Shown here: positions 1 to 9,809 of the stretch, piece after piece
Position numbering within the stretch: position 1 is the stretch's first letter
How the letters are laid out: every line of letters begins with the position of its first letter
DNA from: Zopfochytrium polystomum
Taxonomy: Eukaryota; Chytridiomycota; Chytridiomycetes; Chytridiales; Chytridiaceae
NCBI GenBank assembly: GCA_025765615.1
Contig: JAIVFJ010000692.1
Coordinates: 1 to 14,529 of the forward strand
Length of the DNA stretch: 14,529 nucleotides
Reading direction: 5' to 3'
Program-made: the position numbers and the translations under genes
The notes under the pieces: generated by a model
Seen by the model: the letters and a program-made list of their open reading frames with translations, nothing else
The model's database searches: none
What the model was told of the DNA's origin: nothing

Positions 1-1
1 A

Positions 2-46
2 GCTTGCCTGCAGGAGCTGGAGCGAATCCGCAGCCTTCTTCCTTGA
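2..46 (+). CDS. Possible C-terminal end of an upstream gene
   Basis: Reading from base 2, one frame gives about 14 residues ending in a TGA at 44-46. The residues are rich in Leu, Glu and Arg in a heptad-like pattern (LQELERIRSLL), as in a short amphipathic or coiled-coil helix. This could be the last codons of a plus-strand gene that begins outside the window. The stretch is too short to prove coding, and the product cannot be named. Confidence 0.2.
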   Translation, partial: ACLQELERIRSLLP

Positions 47-256
47 GTGGGTTTCTTGTCTTTTAGCGCACAACATGGGCGTGGCCAGACACTCAACACA
101 AAGAGTCTTTGAAGTCAAGTGCGCCAGCCACATCGCCGATGAAGCGATGGTCTACTTCGGTTGAGCCCGAGCTGGTAGGGTGAATAAATGCTCACGTTAT
201 AGTGGTTTTTGGGTTTGTGGGGAGCCGAGCTTGAGTGGGACCTCCTGTCAGTGTGT

Positions 257-326
257 CTTGTCTGTCTGACTGTCTGTCTGTCTGTCTGTCTGTGTCTGTC
301 TGTCTGTCTGTCGGTCTGTCTCTCTG
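257..326. repeat. (TCTG)n microsatellite
   Basis: An imperfect TCTG/TGTC tetranucleotide tract with a few interruptions (GAC, TGTG, TCGG). It lies in the noncoding stretch before the SH3-protein gene. Open frames through it on both strands are simple repeats of Cys-Leu-Ser-Val or Asp-Arg-Gln-Thr and are not genes. Confidence 0.9.
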
Positions 327-576
327 CATCTTCCTTCTTTCTCGCCCTGTCGGCTCCCATTGAAATCACACACCTCCAACAAGCAGAGTGTGTTTGTCTG
401 TCTCTCGTTTGGGACCTCACCGCCTCACCGTTGGCATCGCGCGGCCCCCAACTCAACAGCAACAAGAAAACGCATCATCATCACCAACCAACCGACTGGG
501 TCGAGAAAGCATCCCAAACCCGCCCCCTCCCTTCCCCCCCTCGGCCCGCCGCCCCTTCTTGCTCTTCTTCTAAAGG

Positions 577-617
577 ACGGAACGAAGGAAGGAACGAAGG
601 AAGGAAGGAAGGAAAAG
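577..617. repeat. (GAAG)n microsatellite
   Basis: A GGAA/GAAG tetranucleotide tract with two AACG interruptions, about 50 bases before the start codon of the SH3-protein gene. It probably lies in the 5' leader or core promoter. Confidence 0.85.
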
Positions 618-627
618 GCTATAACCA

Positions 628-649
628 GGTGGTGGTGGTGGTGGTAGTA
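628..649. repeat. (GGT)n trinucleotide tract
   Basis: Six GGT units followed by AGTAG, ending 13 bases before the ATG at 663. The TCTG, GAAG and GGT tracts together make the 5' leader of the downstream gene very repeat-rich. Between 330 and 570 I see only C- and A-rich DNA without a recognisable gene. Confidence 0.8.
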
Positions 650-662
650 GATCGGGAGAGGA

Positions 663-3600
663 ATGAGCCAGCAGACGCAGCAGCAGCAGATGCTGCTGCA
701 TCTCGCACAGCAGCAGCAGCGGCAGATGCAGCTCCTGGCTGCCGAGGGCAAGACCCTGCCTGCCTCCACGTCCGCCTACCTCCAGAACCAGCAGCTGTTG
801 CAGCAGCACATTCTCTACCAGCAGCAGCTTTGCAGCACCAGCAGCTGGCTAAGGCGGCAGCCGCCGCCTCCGGCACTACTCAACCCGCAGTTGCGTCTGG
901 CCCGCCAAGATGGGGCAGATGGGGCAGATGGGCAGCCGCCCGACCAACAGCCCTCATACATGGCGGCATCTTCGACGATCAACCCGAATGCCGGCATCAA
1001 TCTTCCCGGCGTCCTATCAACCGCGGGGTCCGTGCCGTCTTTGATCAGCGGAGGGGCTGCCGGCCCCGTCGGCCACTTCGGCATCCCCCAATCGACAGAA
1101 ACGAACTACCAAGCTTCCTCGTCAGCACACTTCCCGCCTCACATGCAGCATCAGTCTCAGCCGCAGCCGCAGCCGCAGCCACAGCAGCACCGCAGCACCA
1201 CCAGCAGCAACAGCAACAGCTTCAACAGCCACGGCAACCGCAATCGATGGCCCAACGAGCAGTCCTCAGCAGCAGTTCAACAACTTCTCGAAACCAACTT
1301 CATCGCCCAGATCCATTCCACCCACCCCAACGCGGGGTATCCCCGTCGGCGGATACAGCCGATCGAAGAGGAGGATGAGGATGCAAAAACAATTCAAGAA
1401 CGACTTGATCTTAAGATCCGATCGATCGATGCCTATCTCGCTCCAGCCGACTGCCCAGGACCACTGTCATTCCGAAAGGGACAGGCGTCTTTAGTGAGTT
1501 TGCGATCGCTTTCACTCTTTTAATCCTGTGGCTGACGATCTTCAAAAAATACAGCGCTCTCGCCTACATTCCTGAAAGAAATGCTTCTTTGTGAGCACAC
1601 AGGTACAGAACTTCAACCCTTTCCTGCGATCTACTTCTCCTGCCTACGATCTTCTCACTCTTGAGCTTCCAATACATGCAGTACGCCACGCCATTCTCGC
1701 GAACGTCTGTTAATGGGTTTGTACCACGCAAGTACTTTGAAGTAGTCGATCTCAACAGTCCAGAGCCCGCCACAAAGAAGGCATCCAAATCCTCAAAGTC
1801 GACAAAGCCTGCCGGCGCCGCTGCCTCCACCTCCACGTCGTCATCGACATCCGCCCCCAAGCCCTCGGAAAATCTGCAGACTCAAATCACTCCAGTCAAG
1901 GCGCAAAGCGTTGGACCCGACGTCGAATGCGACACCGGCGAAGCAATCGCAGCTTCAAAACACGAAGCCAGTCGGAAAACAGTATTGGATGGCAACCGCA
2001 GAACCAGCAAGGGCGTCCCCTATATTCTGTGAACCCCAGCCCCGCGCCGTACGGCCGCCTTGTGGAAGCTCCTTCTGATTCCGAGGCGACATTGAAGGTG
2101 TCATCGTCCTTTCCGTCAAATTCCGACATGCAAGGCAAACAGTCCTTGGACCTTCTGCGGTCAAGAAGCCGCGACGTGTTTGTGGTCATTCAAAAAGAGC
2201 TCTGATCGCTCAACTCCGCTGCCGGATTCGCACGCGCAGCTTCCAAGAAGCTCGCACAACCGGGGGACTCAGCAGGAGTATTCGGACCCAACCTCTCAGC
2301 GGCTCGTGCAGCCGCAGCAGCCTGTCGAAAAGGAGCGAACAGGGTGGCAGGTGGGGCTTCGGGAAGAATAAGTCGTCCTCTCGGGCAACTTCGCCGCACC
2401 AAGATTCCATCGCTGCAGCGCAGGACGCGTATCAAGCACAACAGCAAGCGTCAAATCGAAGCAGGTCTCTTTCCAATCCATCGCAGATCCCCTTCCCACC
2501 TGCCCATCCTCCTCTACCCAAAAGCCCCATGCCAAGATCGGGCGCAGCGTCGAAGCAATCTGGCACCTCGGCCCCTGCCCCGGAGCGGCTTCTAGCCAGC
2601 TGGGACAATAGCGACAGAATGTCGGTCAGCTCTTTTGCCCCGCCAACAAGTGCCTCTTCGCACTGGCGAAAGAAAACGCATCATGACCACTTGGACCAGC
2701 AAGGCCGGGCCGATAGCATGGATTCTACCGCGCGGGACCGAAACCAGGGAAGCATGGATCGCAGAAAATCGTTCGTTCGAATTCTCACTGCGTTGAGATC
2801 GCAAGACAAGGAAAAAACGAATCCGCACGCAGCGGAGGGTAGCAATCCCGCGACATATGGATTTTTGAACATTCCCACGCTCGGAAGGAGGGGCCGCGGC
2901 CCGAGGACACCCGGCCCTAAAACGCCAGGGGGTGGTGCGCGAACTCCGGTTCCTTCGATTCACGACGAGCGCGGAACCCCGCGCACTCCCAAAACGCCGT
3001 TCCCGTTCTTCCGCAACCCTTTTTCGGCCAAAACGCCCGCTGCACCAACAACTGCGGCACCATCGGCTTACCCCCTACTACGATCCCAAAAATCCCACGT
3101 CGGCGTACCCGCTGACCGCTCACAGCGCGCACGTTCAGGCCCTTACCCATCACCAGATGGTTCAGGGTTACCTGAGCGGCACACCGAGCACGATGATGGC
3201 CCCGCAAAACGTCAATGGCGCTAGGGCACCCGTCAACTCCGCCGTTTTCATTCCAGCGCAGCCCTACAATGTGAACGCGCCACAGCAATCCCAGCAGTCC
3301 CATCAGTATCAGTCGGGCGGCCAGACGTTTTTCGGTCCTGGAGGCCCGTCTCACTCTCGAAATGTTACTCCTGGAAGTTCTCCGCGTGCTCCGTCTCGTG
3401 GATCCATACGTGAGCTGCCATCGCCTAGGACCTTGAACACTTTTGGCCTGAGCGATGGGGCTGGTGGTGTTATGAGCGGTGGGATCTCCAGCAGCGGGCT
3501 ACAGCCGTCGTCGATGAATGTTACTGCTTTTTCCCCTGGTTACATTCCCCAGAACATTCACCCCTACCATCAGCAAGTCCAGCAGCAGCAACAGCAGCAA

Positions 3601-4224
3601 CAGCAATACCACTTTTCGCCCCAGATGTATCCCCAGCAACTGCCCGGACCAAGTCCGTTCGCTCAACCCCTCCCGCAAGGCACGGGTGGCATTCTTCCGA
3701 CAGCCTTACACCCTGCGATGGCCGCGCCTGGTGCCGGTACATTCCCGTCGCCTCAAATTTCAAACCCGGATTCCGGAGACGAAGCGAATTTCTCTTCTTC
3801 GTCGTCCACCAATCCAAAGGGAATTCGCAAAATATCCTCACTCAGCGGCCTTCCCAGACCAGGCAGCGCCCTTCTTCCCACCCCTCTTCCCCCGCAGCCA
3901 CCGCAGCTCCCGCAACTTCCACCGTTTTCAAATTCGCCTCTGGAGGGTGCTCTCGATTTCAGCCCCAACCCAGCGGGTAACCACAACATAAACTCTTCGC
4001 CCTCGCTGCAAAAGCAAAACCTCGTTCCGTACGCCTACGGCGCCGGCGGAAATGCCATGATGAGCCCTATGTATGGGGCAGCGAGCTCCCCGTCGGTGAA
4101 CGTTGGTGCGTTGAGGGGTGCCATGGGTGGCATGGGTATCAACGATGTGGGAAACGACGGATCCATGTCGTTTAGGTCGACGAGTCTGAATTGGGAGGCG
4201 GCTGGAACGCCAAAGAAGCGATGA
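663..4224 (+). CDS. Large Q/P/S-rich SH3-domain protein (three exons, with frame errors)
   Basis: Starts at ATG 663 with a glutamine-rich segment (MSQQTQQQQM), continues through Gln/Pro-rich disorder and an SH3 domain (about 1413-1745), then a long Ser/Thr/Pro/Gln-rich tail ending WEAAGTPKKR at TGA 4224. With two introns removed (1494-1554, 1591-1665) the length is roughly 1,140 residues. The tail has a Thr-Pro cluster (about 2905-3050: RTPGP, KTPGG, RTPVP, GTPRTPKTP), basic serine sites (RRKSF near 2760; NRSRSLS near 2455) and a polyglutamine run near 3580. SH3 domains bind proline-rich ligands; the layout suggests a cytoplasmic scaffold for polarity or signalling, which is inference. The frame is continuous only if about ten one-base indels are allowed, mostly in homopolymers; codon use and protein character stay host-like throughout, so I regard the gene as real. 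No orthologue recognised. Confidence 0.75.
1494..1554 (+). other. Intron 1 of the SH3 gene (61 nt)
   Basis: Donor GTGAGT at 1494, branch-like CTGAC near 1532, acceptor ACAG ending at 1554. Removing it joins the two halves of the SH3 RT-loop region. A one-base frame correction at 1490-1492 is needed. Confidence 0.65.
1591..1665 (+). other. Intron 2 of the SH3 gene (75 nt)
   Basis: Donor GTGAGC at 1591, branch-like CTCAC near 1655, acceptor TTGAG ending at 1665. Splicing completes a TTC codon across the junction and joins the SH3 strands in frame with no correction. The exon between the two introns is only 36 nt. A different acceptor, ATGCAG at 1681, would break the frame. Confidence 0.6.
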
Positions 4225-5093
4225 GTTTGGATGAACCGGATGGTTGCGTGTGCAGTCTCTCGGATGCTGCTTGGAGTTGAGCGTGGTGGTTGTTTTCAGC
4301 GTTGCTCGGCTTTCTCTTTCTGTTCTTCTTGCCTTAGACTGGTTCGCTGTCCTTCCGCCTTTTGTTTACCTCCTCTCTATCTCACCTCCGCTTTTGGGTA
4401 CGAGCATTGCAGAGCTGGCCCGATCCGTCGTGGCTTGCGGGAATTTCACCTCCTCTTCTTCTACTTTTCTCTTTCTCATTTGTTGCTCTCACGGTCTCAC
4501 CGCTTTTGTACTTTTCCGGCCGATTTTTTTTTCCTTCGTGCGCCTCGTTTTTCGTTGGTCTCTTACTTTGCTTCCCCTATTTTTTTCGTCCGTCTCTTTT
4601 CCACTCCTTGTCCCCCGCTTTCGAATAAGTGCTGGCAGATTCTATTCTCACCACGGTCGCGCTTTGATCGCTCGACCCGCCACCACCCTCAAGACACCAA
4701 CTCCTACCTATCACTGACGCCCTCCTCTTGGCTTCCGCTTCTCTTCCTCGAGCGTTGCCTGAACTTTTTTGCACCAGCATCGTTTTGGGGGGAGCTGAAG
4801 TGCACGGGATCTTTGTTGCTACCATTCATATGCTTATGGATAATATATTTCTCTCCAATGATACTGCCACTGTTGTCGTCGAGTGTAATGGTGCGTTTCT
4901 CAAAAGCTGTGGGATGCTTATACGTTCTTCACTCTCAGTAAATGACTGAATGATGTCAGTCACGCGCTGGTGCAGCACCTTGGGCTGCAAGGGAAACACA
5001 CTAGAATATTCCGCTTCGATTCCCTTTCTCTTTGACGCTACGCGCTTTCTCTTCATCGCTTTCTCGCTCAATTGGCATAAGCGAAAGACGAAC
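4225..5093. other. Gene-free pyrimidine-rich region
   Basis: From the stop codon at 4224 to about 4800 the plus strand is strongly C/T-rich, with T runs (for example 4526-4533) and no convincing codon structure. It probably holds the 3' UTR and terminator of the SH3 gene. Long plus-strand open frames here code for Leu/Phe/Ser-rich low-complexity sequence and look like by-products of composition. From 4800 to 5093 I see no recognisable gene; a minus-strand frame stays open but has no known motif. Confidence 0.5.
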
Positions 5094-6749
5094 TTAGTCG
5101 CCGACGCCGACTTCGACGCATTCATAACGGTGATTGTTGTCGGCGACCTCCTGAGGGGCGGCGGGCATCGTCGTCTTCGTTGTCGTCGTGGTCGTAGTTG
5201 TTTCAGCGATCTCGCTGGAACCAGTGGCGCAGGCACTCCCCGAAGTCCCCAAAACGTGGATGGCTTGTTGGCGTCGTTCGTAGATTGAAAACCTGTAACC
5301 GAATGCAGTCCAAAAATGGACAACCTCCTTCAAGCGAGAGCGACGCGTCTACTTTTCGTTTCTTGCTTATTCGTTTCAAGCCACAGCAACTATCCCAAAC
5401 TCACCCTCCTCCGTCATGGTCGCTCCCCAGTTTCAAACCAAGAATACAATCCCATCAATCGCCCAGACCTCTTGTTAACTGTAAGGACGTACGCGTGGTA
5501 GGGGAAATTCTCAAAAATCGGAACGCTGTCCGCGTAGAAAAGCGCCGTCGGCCGAGGTGGAGGAGATGCGGAGTCGTGTCGAGGACAGTTCAGCCCTTCA
5601 AACCGTCGCAGCAGCGTCGTGACAACCCATCGGGCGTCGAACTGGTGGAAGCGGTGTGCGTCCTCGTAACGATCCAACGAGTTACCGTTCCAGTTGAAGT
5701 AGAGTCCTCCAATGGAAGAGGCGCAGGACGAGCAGTTGAGAACACAAATAGACGAAGCCTCTTCGTGCCACGGCGACGGACCAAGATGGCCGACGAACCG
5801 CGCGAAATTCATTTTCGTGCAACTCCGCAGTTCCCGAACTCGGTCGACGCAAAGGGGAAATGACGGTAAGTAGGCCTTGGCCGTAGCGAGATCAAATATC
5901 ACTCTGTTCACGAGCGAGCGGGCGTTTGAAGACCGAACGTGGGTTGTTTCGGTGGACGGTGCGGTGGGGTCCATTTTTTTGAGCTTTTCCAAAATGGCGG
6001 CGCACTCGTTGGAAAACATGACGGGGACGGATGCCCGATAGTCCTCGTAGTATCCCCCCGATATTGTCATCAAAGAGGGCTTCCCCCATCTTGGCGCGGA
6101 ACCACGAAATCATTGTAAAGTCGACCAGGAGGTCAAACCATCCTCCGGGAGTAGTGCAATCGCCGTCGTGTTTCAGACTCGGCTTGCCATCCCGCATTGT
6201 CACGGTTATGTCGCTGTCTATGGCGGAGACGCGACCGCACCGCCAGTGACGCACGCCAGGCTCTCGGTAAATCTGGCGCGGCCACTCTGGATCTCGGCCC
6301 CAATGGTCCTTAAAGGAGTGAGGGTCGACGAGGCTGTGCCACGCGCCAACTCGCTCGTCGGCGCCCAGTATGCCCGTCGCATTGTACTTTCGCGACCGGG
6401 GCCTTGCGTCCACGCCGGCGGACTTCACCATCGCCTCCTCGCCCAGCGGGCAGCAGTCCCCAAACGTGTGCCGCGCCACGGCATCCGACTCGACGGCTTC
6501 GCGCCAGGCCCTGCAGACGAGACGCACGCGCACGATCAGAAAGAGGCTGCACTCGATCCGGCACGTCGTGTGCCAGCCGGCGCCACGGACGTCGTCGAAG
6601 AGGGCCTTGAGGATGTCCACGAGCACCTCTTGCGGGAAGGCCGCAACGACTCGGTGGCGCCTGCTGCTTTGCCGCATGCCTTTTGCTTGTCGACTTTGCC
6701 GCCCACACGTGCTCAGATTTGTCTGTCGCCTTGCCTGCCTCACCCATGA
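5094..6749 (-). CDS. F-box-like protein (minus strand, frame errors)
   Basis: Minus-strand gene, probably from the ATG at 6749-6747 (MGEAGKATDK); 6821 is an alternative start. Near residue 40 is an F-box-like segment: FPQEVLVDILKALF, a 20-odd residue insert, then VRLVCRAWREAVESD. It fits the F-box pattern of a Pro-x-Glu-hydrophobic opening, Ile-Leu, and a Val-Cys-(R)-x-Trp ending. F-box proteins recruit substrates to Skp1-cullin ubiquitin ligases; that role is inferred from the motif alone. The rest (WFDLLVDFTMISWF, then GGYYEDYRASVP) is unrecognised. The C-run at 6054-6059 holds one base too many, and another shift is likely near 6660. A stop at 5414 may end the protein, or an intron (5349-5404) leads to a last exon with a poly-Thr run ending at 5094, which would need that TGA to be an error. 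Confidence 0.55.
5349..5404 (-). other. Possible 56-nt intron in the F-box-like gene
   Basis: On the minus strand a GTGAGT donor begins at 5404 and an AAAAGTAG acceptor ends at 5349, with a CTTGAAAC branch-like stretch between. The downstream frame stays open for about 85 codons. The in-frame TGA just before the donor (5416-5414) argues against it unless that base is an error. Confidence 0.35.
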
Positions 6750-6753
6750 GCGA

Positions 6754-7264
6754 ATGCGGTGCGTGACACGACGCCACTGGTCGGCCAGCAGAAGGTCGCT
6801 GTCATTGCGGTGGACGCGCAAGGTGAGTTTCTATTTCATTGTGAGGAAGAAAACATGCTGAGAGCCCTTCGGTTCGAAATCTCCCTCGAATTCCCCCTCA
6901 GACCACTCAAAAAACCGCCTTCCTCTGGTCCTACAAGCACCTGATCCGCCCAGCCGTGGACCGCAAGCTCCTCGTCAAAGTCGTCTTCTCCAACTTTCGC
7001 ACCCAGGATGTGACTCCTTGGCCCACCCACCAGCGACAACTGCTCTCATCCAACTGCGCCTTGATCGATCCCGCATTTACCAGGGTCGAGGTCGTGGCCC
7101 TGAAAGGACTGATTGGCGAGAGAATCGCCGTCGTGGAGGCGGAAAGGGTGCATTTTCGCAAAGGAAAGAAGGGGATGGTAGCGGTCGAGGTGCTTGGTGG
7201 GTCGGTGCCAGGCATTGCAAAACGGCGAGGCTGCTGCGCGTCGAGAGCTTGGATAATGTTTTGA
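6754..7264 (+). CDS. Small two-exon protein with a presequence-like N-terminus
   Basis: Exon 1 runs from ATG 6754 to 6822 and codes for 23 residues with eight Arg/Lys and no acidic residue (MRCVTRRHWSASRRSLSLRW), like a mitochondrial targeting sequence. A GTGAGT donor at 6823 and a CCCCCTCAG acceptor ending at 6901 remove 79 nt and keep the frame (phase 0). Exon 2 continues TTQKTAFLWSYKHLIRPAVD and ends at the TGA 7262-7264, giving about 144 residues. Third positions in exon 2 are strongly G/C, so I take it as coding. The stretch LLVKVVFSNF followed by LLSSNCALID faintly recalls mitochondrial ribosomal protein mL53, but this is weak and I do not assign it. The start lies only 4 bases from the opposite-strand F-box start, so the genes would share a promoter region. 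Confidence 0.5.
6823..6901 (+). other. Intron of the small plus-strand gene (79 nt)
   Basis: Consensus donor AAG|GTGAGT, a pyrimidine-rich tract (CTCGAATTCCCCCTCAG) and an AG acceptor at 6901. Splicing is phase 0 and joins two open frames. Confidence 0.6.
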
Positions 7265-7650
7265 AAAACTTCCGAAGTCGTTGTTATTGATGTATCTATT
7301 GTCCATGTTGACCTGACATGTCCTTCTGTCCACAATAAGTTTCCAAGCGTATCTCCTCTCTTACCTTCCAGGCCACAACACTGGAATTGCTCTTAATGCG
7401 CAGAGCAGTGCTTAGCTGCTATCCATGGCCAAGACTAAATAAGAGAGTAAGAAGTGTACTGGGCGGAATGGCTGGTCCTGGCCCAAGACTATGTTGAATT
7501 ATAAGCTAACTTCACGTAAAAACGATGTGACTCTATCACAGTGGTTTCCCAAAAGAACTAAACTACTCCAGTCCCTCGTTTTTTATCACTATTCCTTCTC
7601 TTTCTCCCTTCTCATTATCTCCCTAATTATTGTATAGCAAATAAGTTTCT
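7265..7650. other. Intergenic DNA, no gene seen
   Basis: Composition turns from GC-rich to AT-rich at about 7270-7330, which marks the move from host genes to transposon-derived DNA. No open frame of note, no tRNA-like structure and no clear LTR start were found. There is a T/C-rich stretch at 7575-7620. Confidence 0.5.
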
Positions 7651-7955
7651 GTTAGTTTTGGGTCTTTTGGTGTAAGCAGTGTGCAGGAGCTTTGACCTGA
7701 TACTGCTCTGCAAGGATGACTTGCAGCATTTTTGCAAGTGATGGTCCTTGTAACAGTTTTGTATAAACACAAACACAAGACTGACAGAAGCCAAGATCAA
7801 CCTCCCACCACCACCACCTTCAGTAGTGTACTACCCTCCATCTCCACAGCAGCACAACCCATAGACAATCCAGCCCAACGAAATCTTTCATACAAACTGT
7901 TACCCATCCCAATCACTTCCCCCTTGATTTCAACAAGATCCAATCAGTAGAAGAG
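7650..7955 (-). repeat. Left arm of a diverged inverted repeat (LTR-like, reversed)
   Basis: Read on the minus strand, this stretch matches 13485-13880 on the plus strand. The best block is an exact 19-mer at 7672-7690 (reverse complement of 13834-13852). Another strong block is 7743-7768 against 13741-13766 (TTATACAAAA core), with weaker collinear matches outward to about 7955/13485. Since the right arm lies where a 3' LTR should be, the left arm may be a reversed LTR or solo LTR of the same family. Confidence 0.6.
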
Positions 7956-8490
7956 GTTGTACGCTTTTCAGATCTGCCAACTTTGGGGATCGATCACGGA
8001 CGCTACAGACATTGTACAGCAATTCTGTTACTACCATTGGAAAGCTCTCGATCTCCTCTTTCCAACGAACCCACCTGATCTCGGATCCGACGCTCCTACG
8101 TTGCGTACAACCACCTCTGAAGTTGGCAACCACTTTTCCAACTTCAACCTCAATTTGCTGGCCTTCCAGACCTCCCCCAGCAATCCCAAGCTATCATTCG
8201 AAAGGCCTGCTTCTGGGACTACACGACTGTCACCGGCGGTATCCCAAAATCACTCTCCTTTGTGATAAGCGCCCACTTTTCCATTCAGGGTCACCAGATT
8301 ACCCTCCAACCTCCACACCATTAATTTTTGATTTTTTGTCCCCAATTGGAGACAACGACCACCCCCCTACCTGACACACACCAAGCTAACAAACCAACAT
8401 TTCATCTGCTGCAACACCACCTTCACAACACACCCAAATCCAACGAAATCCTTTCAAACTTGGCACACATAATCGTCCTGAGAAAACAGC
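7956..8490 (+). other. 5' leader region of the copia element
   Basis: No recognised gene. The last 130 bases before the gag ATG (about 8360-8490) are rich in A and C with almost no G, as in an unstructured retrotransposon leader. A frame of about 100 codons at 7957-8265 has no known motif. I could not place a primer-binding site. Confidence 0.4.
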
Positions 8491-9809
8491 ATGACTACTG
8501 ACTCAACCAAGTATGTTGCCAAGTCCTTCAGCGTCTTGGAGGGACCAGAGAATTTTGGTGACTGGTTGGAGGATCTTACAGCAGAACTCTCCAACAAAAA
8601 TGTCGACTTACGCCACTGCATTGACACAAGTCACATCAACGCAGAGCAGAATGACGCAATTGATCCACTAGACCTCCGCGACACTGGAACCTGTCTCATC
8701 AGAGATGGACCATTCCAAGGACAGAGATTCCAACTGGTGCCTCCCGCCTCGTGGACAAGAGAAAGTAACTTGGTTTCCTGGTACACAGAACCAGAATGCA
8801 CATTGCTGTCTAATTATTCGCCGCCACATCTCTCAAGCCCTTCTCACCCCAAATCACACCTGGTCGAAACTTTGCTTACGAGTTGGTTGGCGAATTGGGA
8901 ATAATTTGCCGCACAGCAGACCAGGGACTCGCAAAGGAGATCATTGACGACTTTGAACGCATCAAAATGGAACCAACTGAAGCCTCAGATGCCTTCATTA
9001 CCCGATTCACTGAAGCATACCATCGAGTCGACAGCTTTGCAAAATCAGCAGCTGGAGAACTTCTCCATCGTATCCGCCCTTTCCAAAAAGTTGTTCGAAT
9101 CTTTGTTGGTTCACTGGACCAAAGCCTATTGGACATGGGGATAGGAAACGTTTTTCTTGTTGTCAGCAACCCAGCTCCTGAGATAACAAGTTTAGCCAAA
9201 CTAATCTCACTCTTCAAACAAACTGTTCGTCAAAACAACTTTGATAAGTGACGAATCGAGCTGGCAAATCAAAGAGAAGGGGACACCTCCACTGCAGCCC
9301 CAGAGGTCAACGCACCAACTGCAAATGTTGCCCAGTTCACTACACCCACCCCCCGAGGCCGTGGTGGCTATCGACCGCTCCAACCAAGGCCACAGCCATA
9401 CACCTCACGACCCTATGGTGGCTTTGGCAGAGGGTCCACTCCACTCTCTCAAGGAAGTTGGCGACCCCAGCAGATGGGATGGCGACTCCAGCAAAGTGGA
9501 TGGCGACCACAGCAACCATTCCATCCACACCAGAGCCGGGCATCCGCAAATGTCACCTGCAACAATTGCAGTGGTCGTGGACATTATGCAAGGGAATGTC
9601 CTTCAGCTGCAAACATACAGGAGCAGATGCCTCAGCAATCCCAGCAGGCACTCCTAACATACAGTGCACCAGCAGACAGTGATTGGGATGAACAACAGAG
9701 TCAGCAGTTTGCAAACGAACAGCAGTTATGGGAAGAGACTTACAACTCACAGCTTGGCGGCCAAAGTGACGACAACCACCAACAGGATTTTTGGATGGCC
9801 CGGGAGTGA
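8491..9809 (+). pseudogene. gag: copia gag with CCHC zinc knuckle
   Basis: Gag packages the element RNA into virus-like particles in the cytoplasm. The ATG at 8491 (MTTDSTKYVAKSFSVLEGPE) opens the N-terminal region, which carries an FGDWLEDLTAEL stretch typical of copia capsid starts. The frame shifts once or twice between about 8740 and 8880, then runs in one frame from 8860 to 9809. That part holds a helical UBN2-like capsid segment (ELGIICRTADQGLA onward), an Arg/Gly/Gln/Pro-rich linker, and a CCHC knuckle at 9558-9599 (C-x2-C-x4-H-x4-C). A single TGA at 9249-9251 interrupts the otherwise open frame between the capsid and the linker. The sequence after the knuckle is Gln/Asp-rich. Confidence 0.8.

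Larger units (their letters stand above)
1413..1745 (+). other. SH3 domain split over three exons
   Basis: The domain begins KIRSIDAYLAPADCPGPLSF in exon 1, matching the usual SH3 opening (ALYDY region, then L-S-F-x-x-G). It continues through the 36-nt exon 2 (ALAYIPERNA) and closes in exon 3 with GFVPRKYFEV, which fits the canonical G-x-V-P-x-x-Y-(V/F)-E end. The tryptophan usual in the middle of the domain seems replaced by aromatics (FFQYMQY), as in some divergent fungal SH3 domains. The reading assumes one extra T in the TTT at 1490-1492. Confidence 0.75.

Noticed and set aside
1..15. Start of the window resembles a cloning polylinker (HindIII/PstI-like AGCTTGCCTGCAGG)
   Set aside because: It lacks the CATG of the common polylinker and continues directly into plausible coding sequence, so chance is the simpler reading.
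209..1378. Long plus-strand open frame of 389 codons through the TCTG repeats
   Set aside because: Its first part translates microsatellites and its later part borrows pieces of the SH3 gene in a shifted frame. It is an artefact of repeats and the frame errors.
4231..4941. 236-codon plus-strand frame after the SH3 gene
   Set aside because: Leu/Phe/Ser/Cys-rich product from a C/T-rich tract, with three overlapping open frames of similar kind; no motif. A transmembrane protein cannot be excluded but is not supported.
6168..6749. Plus-strand open frames across the F-box-like gene
   Set aside because: They are antisense shadows in GC-rich coding DNA. The minus strand shows the F-box-like motif and a consistent protein.
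6931..7335. Minus-strand frame of 134 codons opposite the small plus-strand gene
   Set aside because: The plus strand has the better codon pattern and a consensus intron; the minus frame is Ser/Thr-rich without a motif.
5414..9251. TGA stops inside otherwise good frames as a sign of a changed genetic code (TGA read as an amino acid)
   Set aside because: Only two cases, one in a transposon, and the SH3 gene and small gene end properly with TGA. Errors or mutations explain them better.
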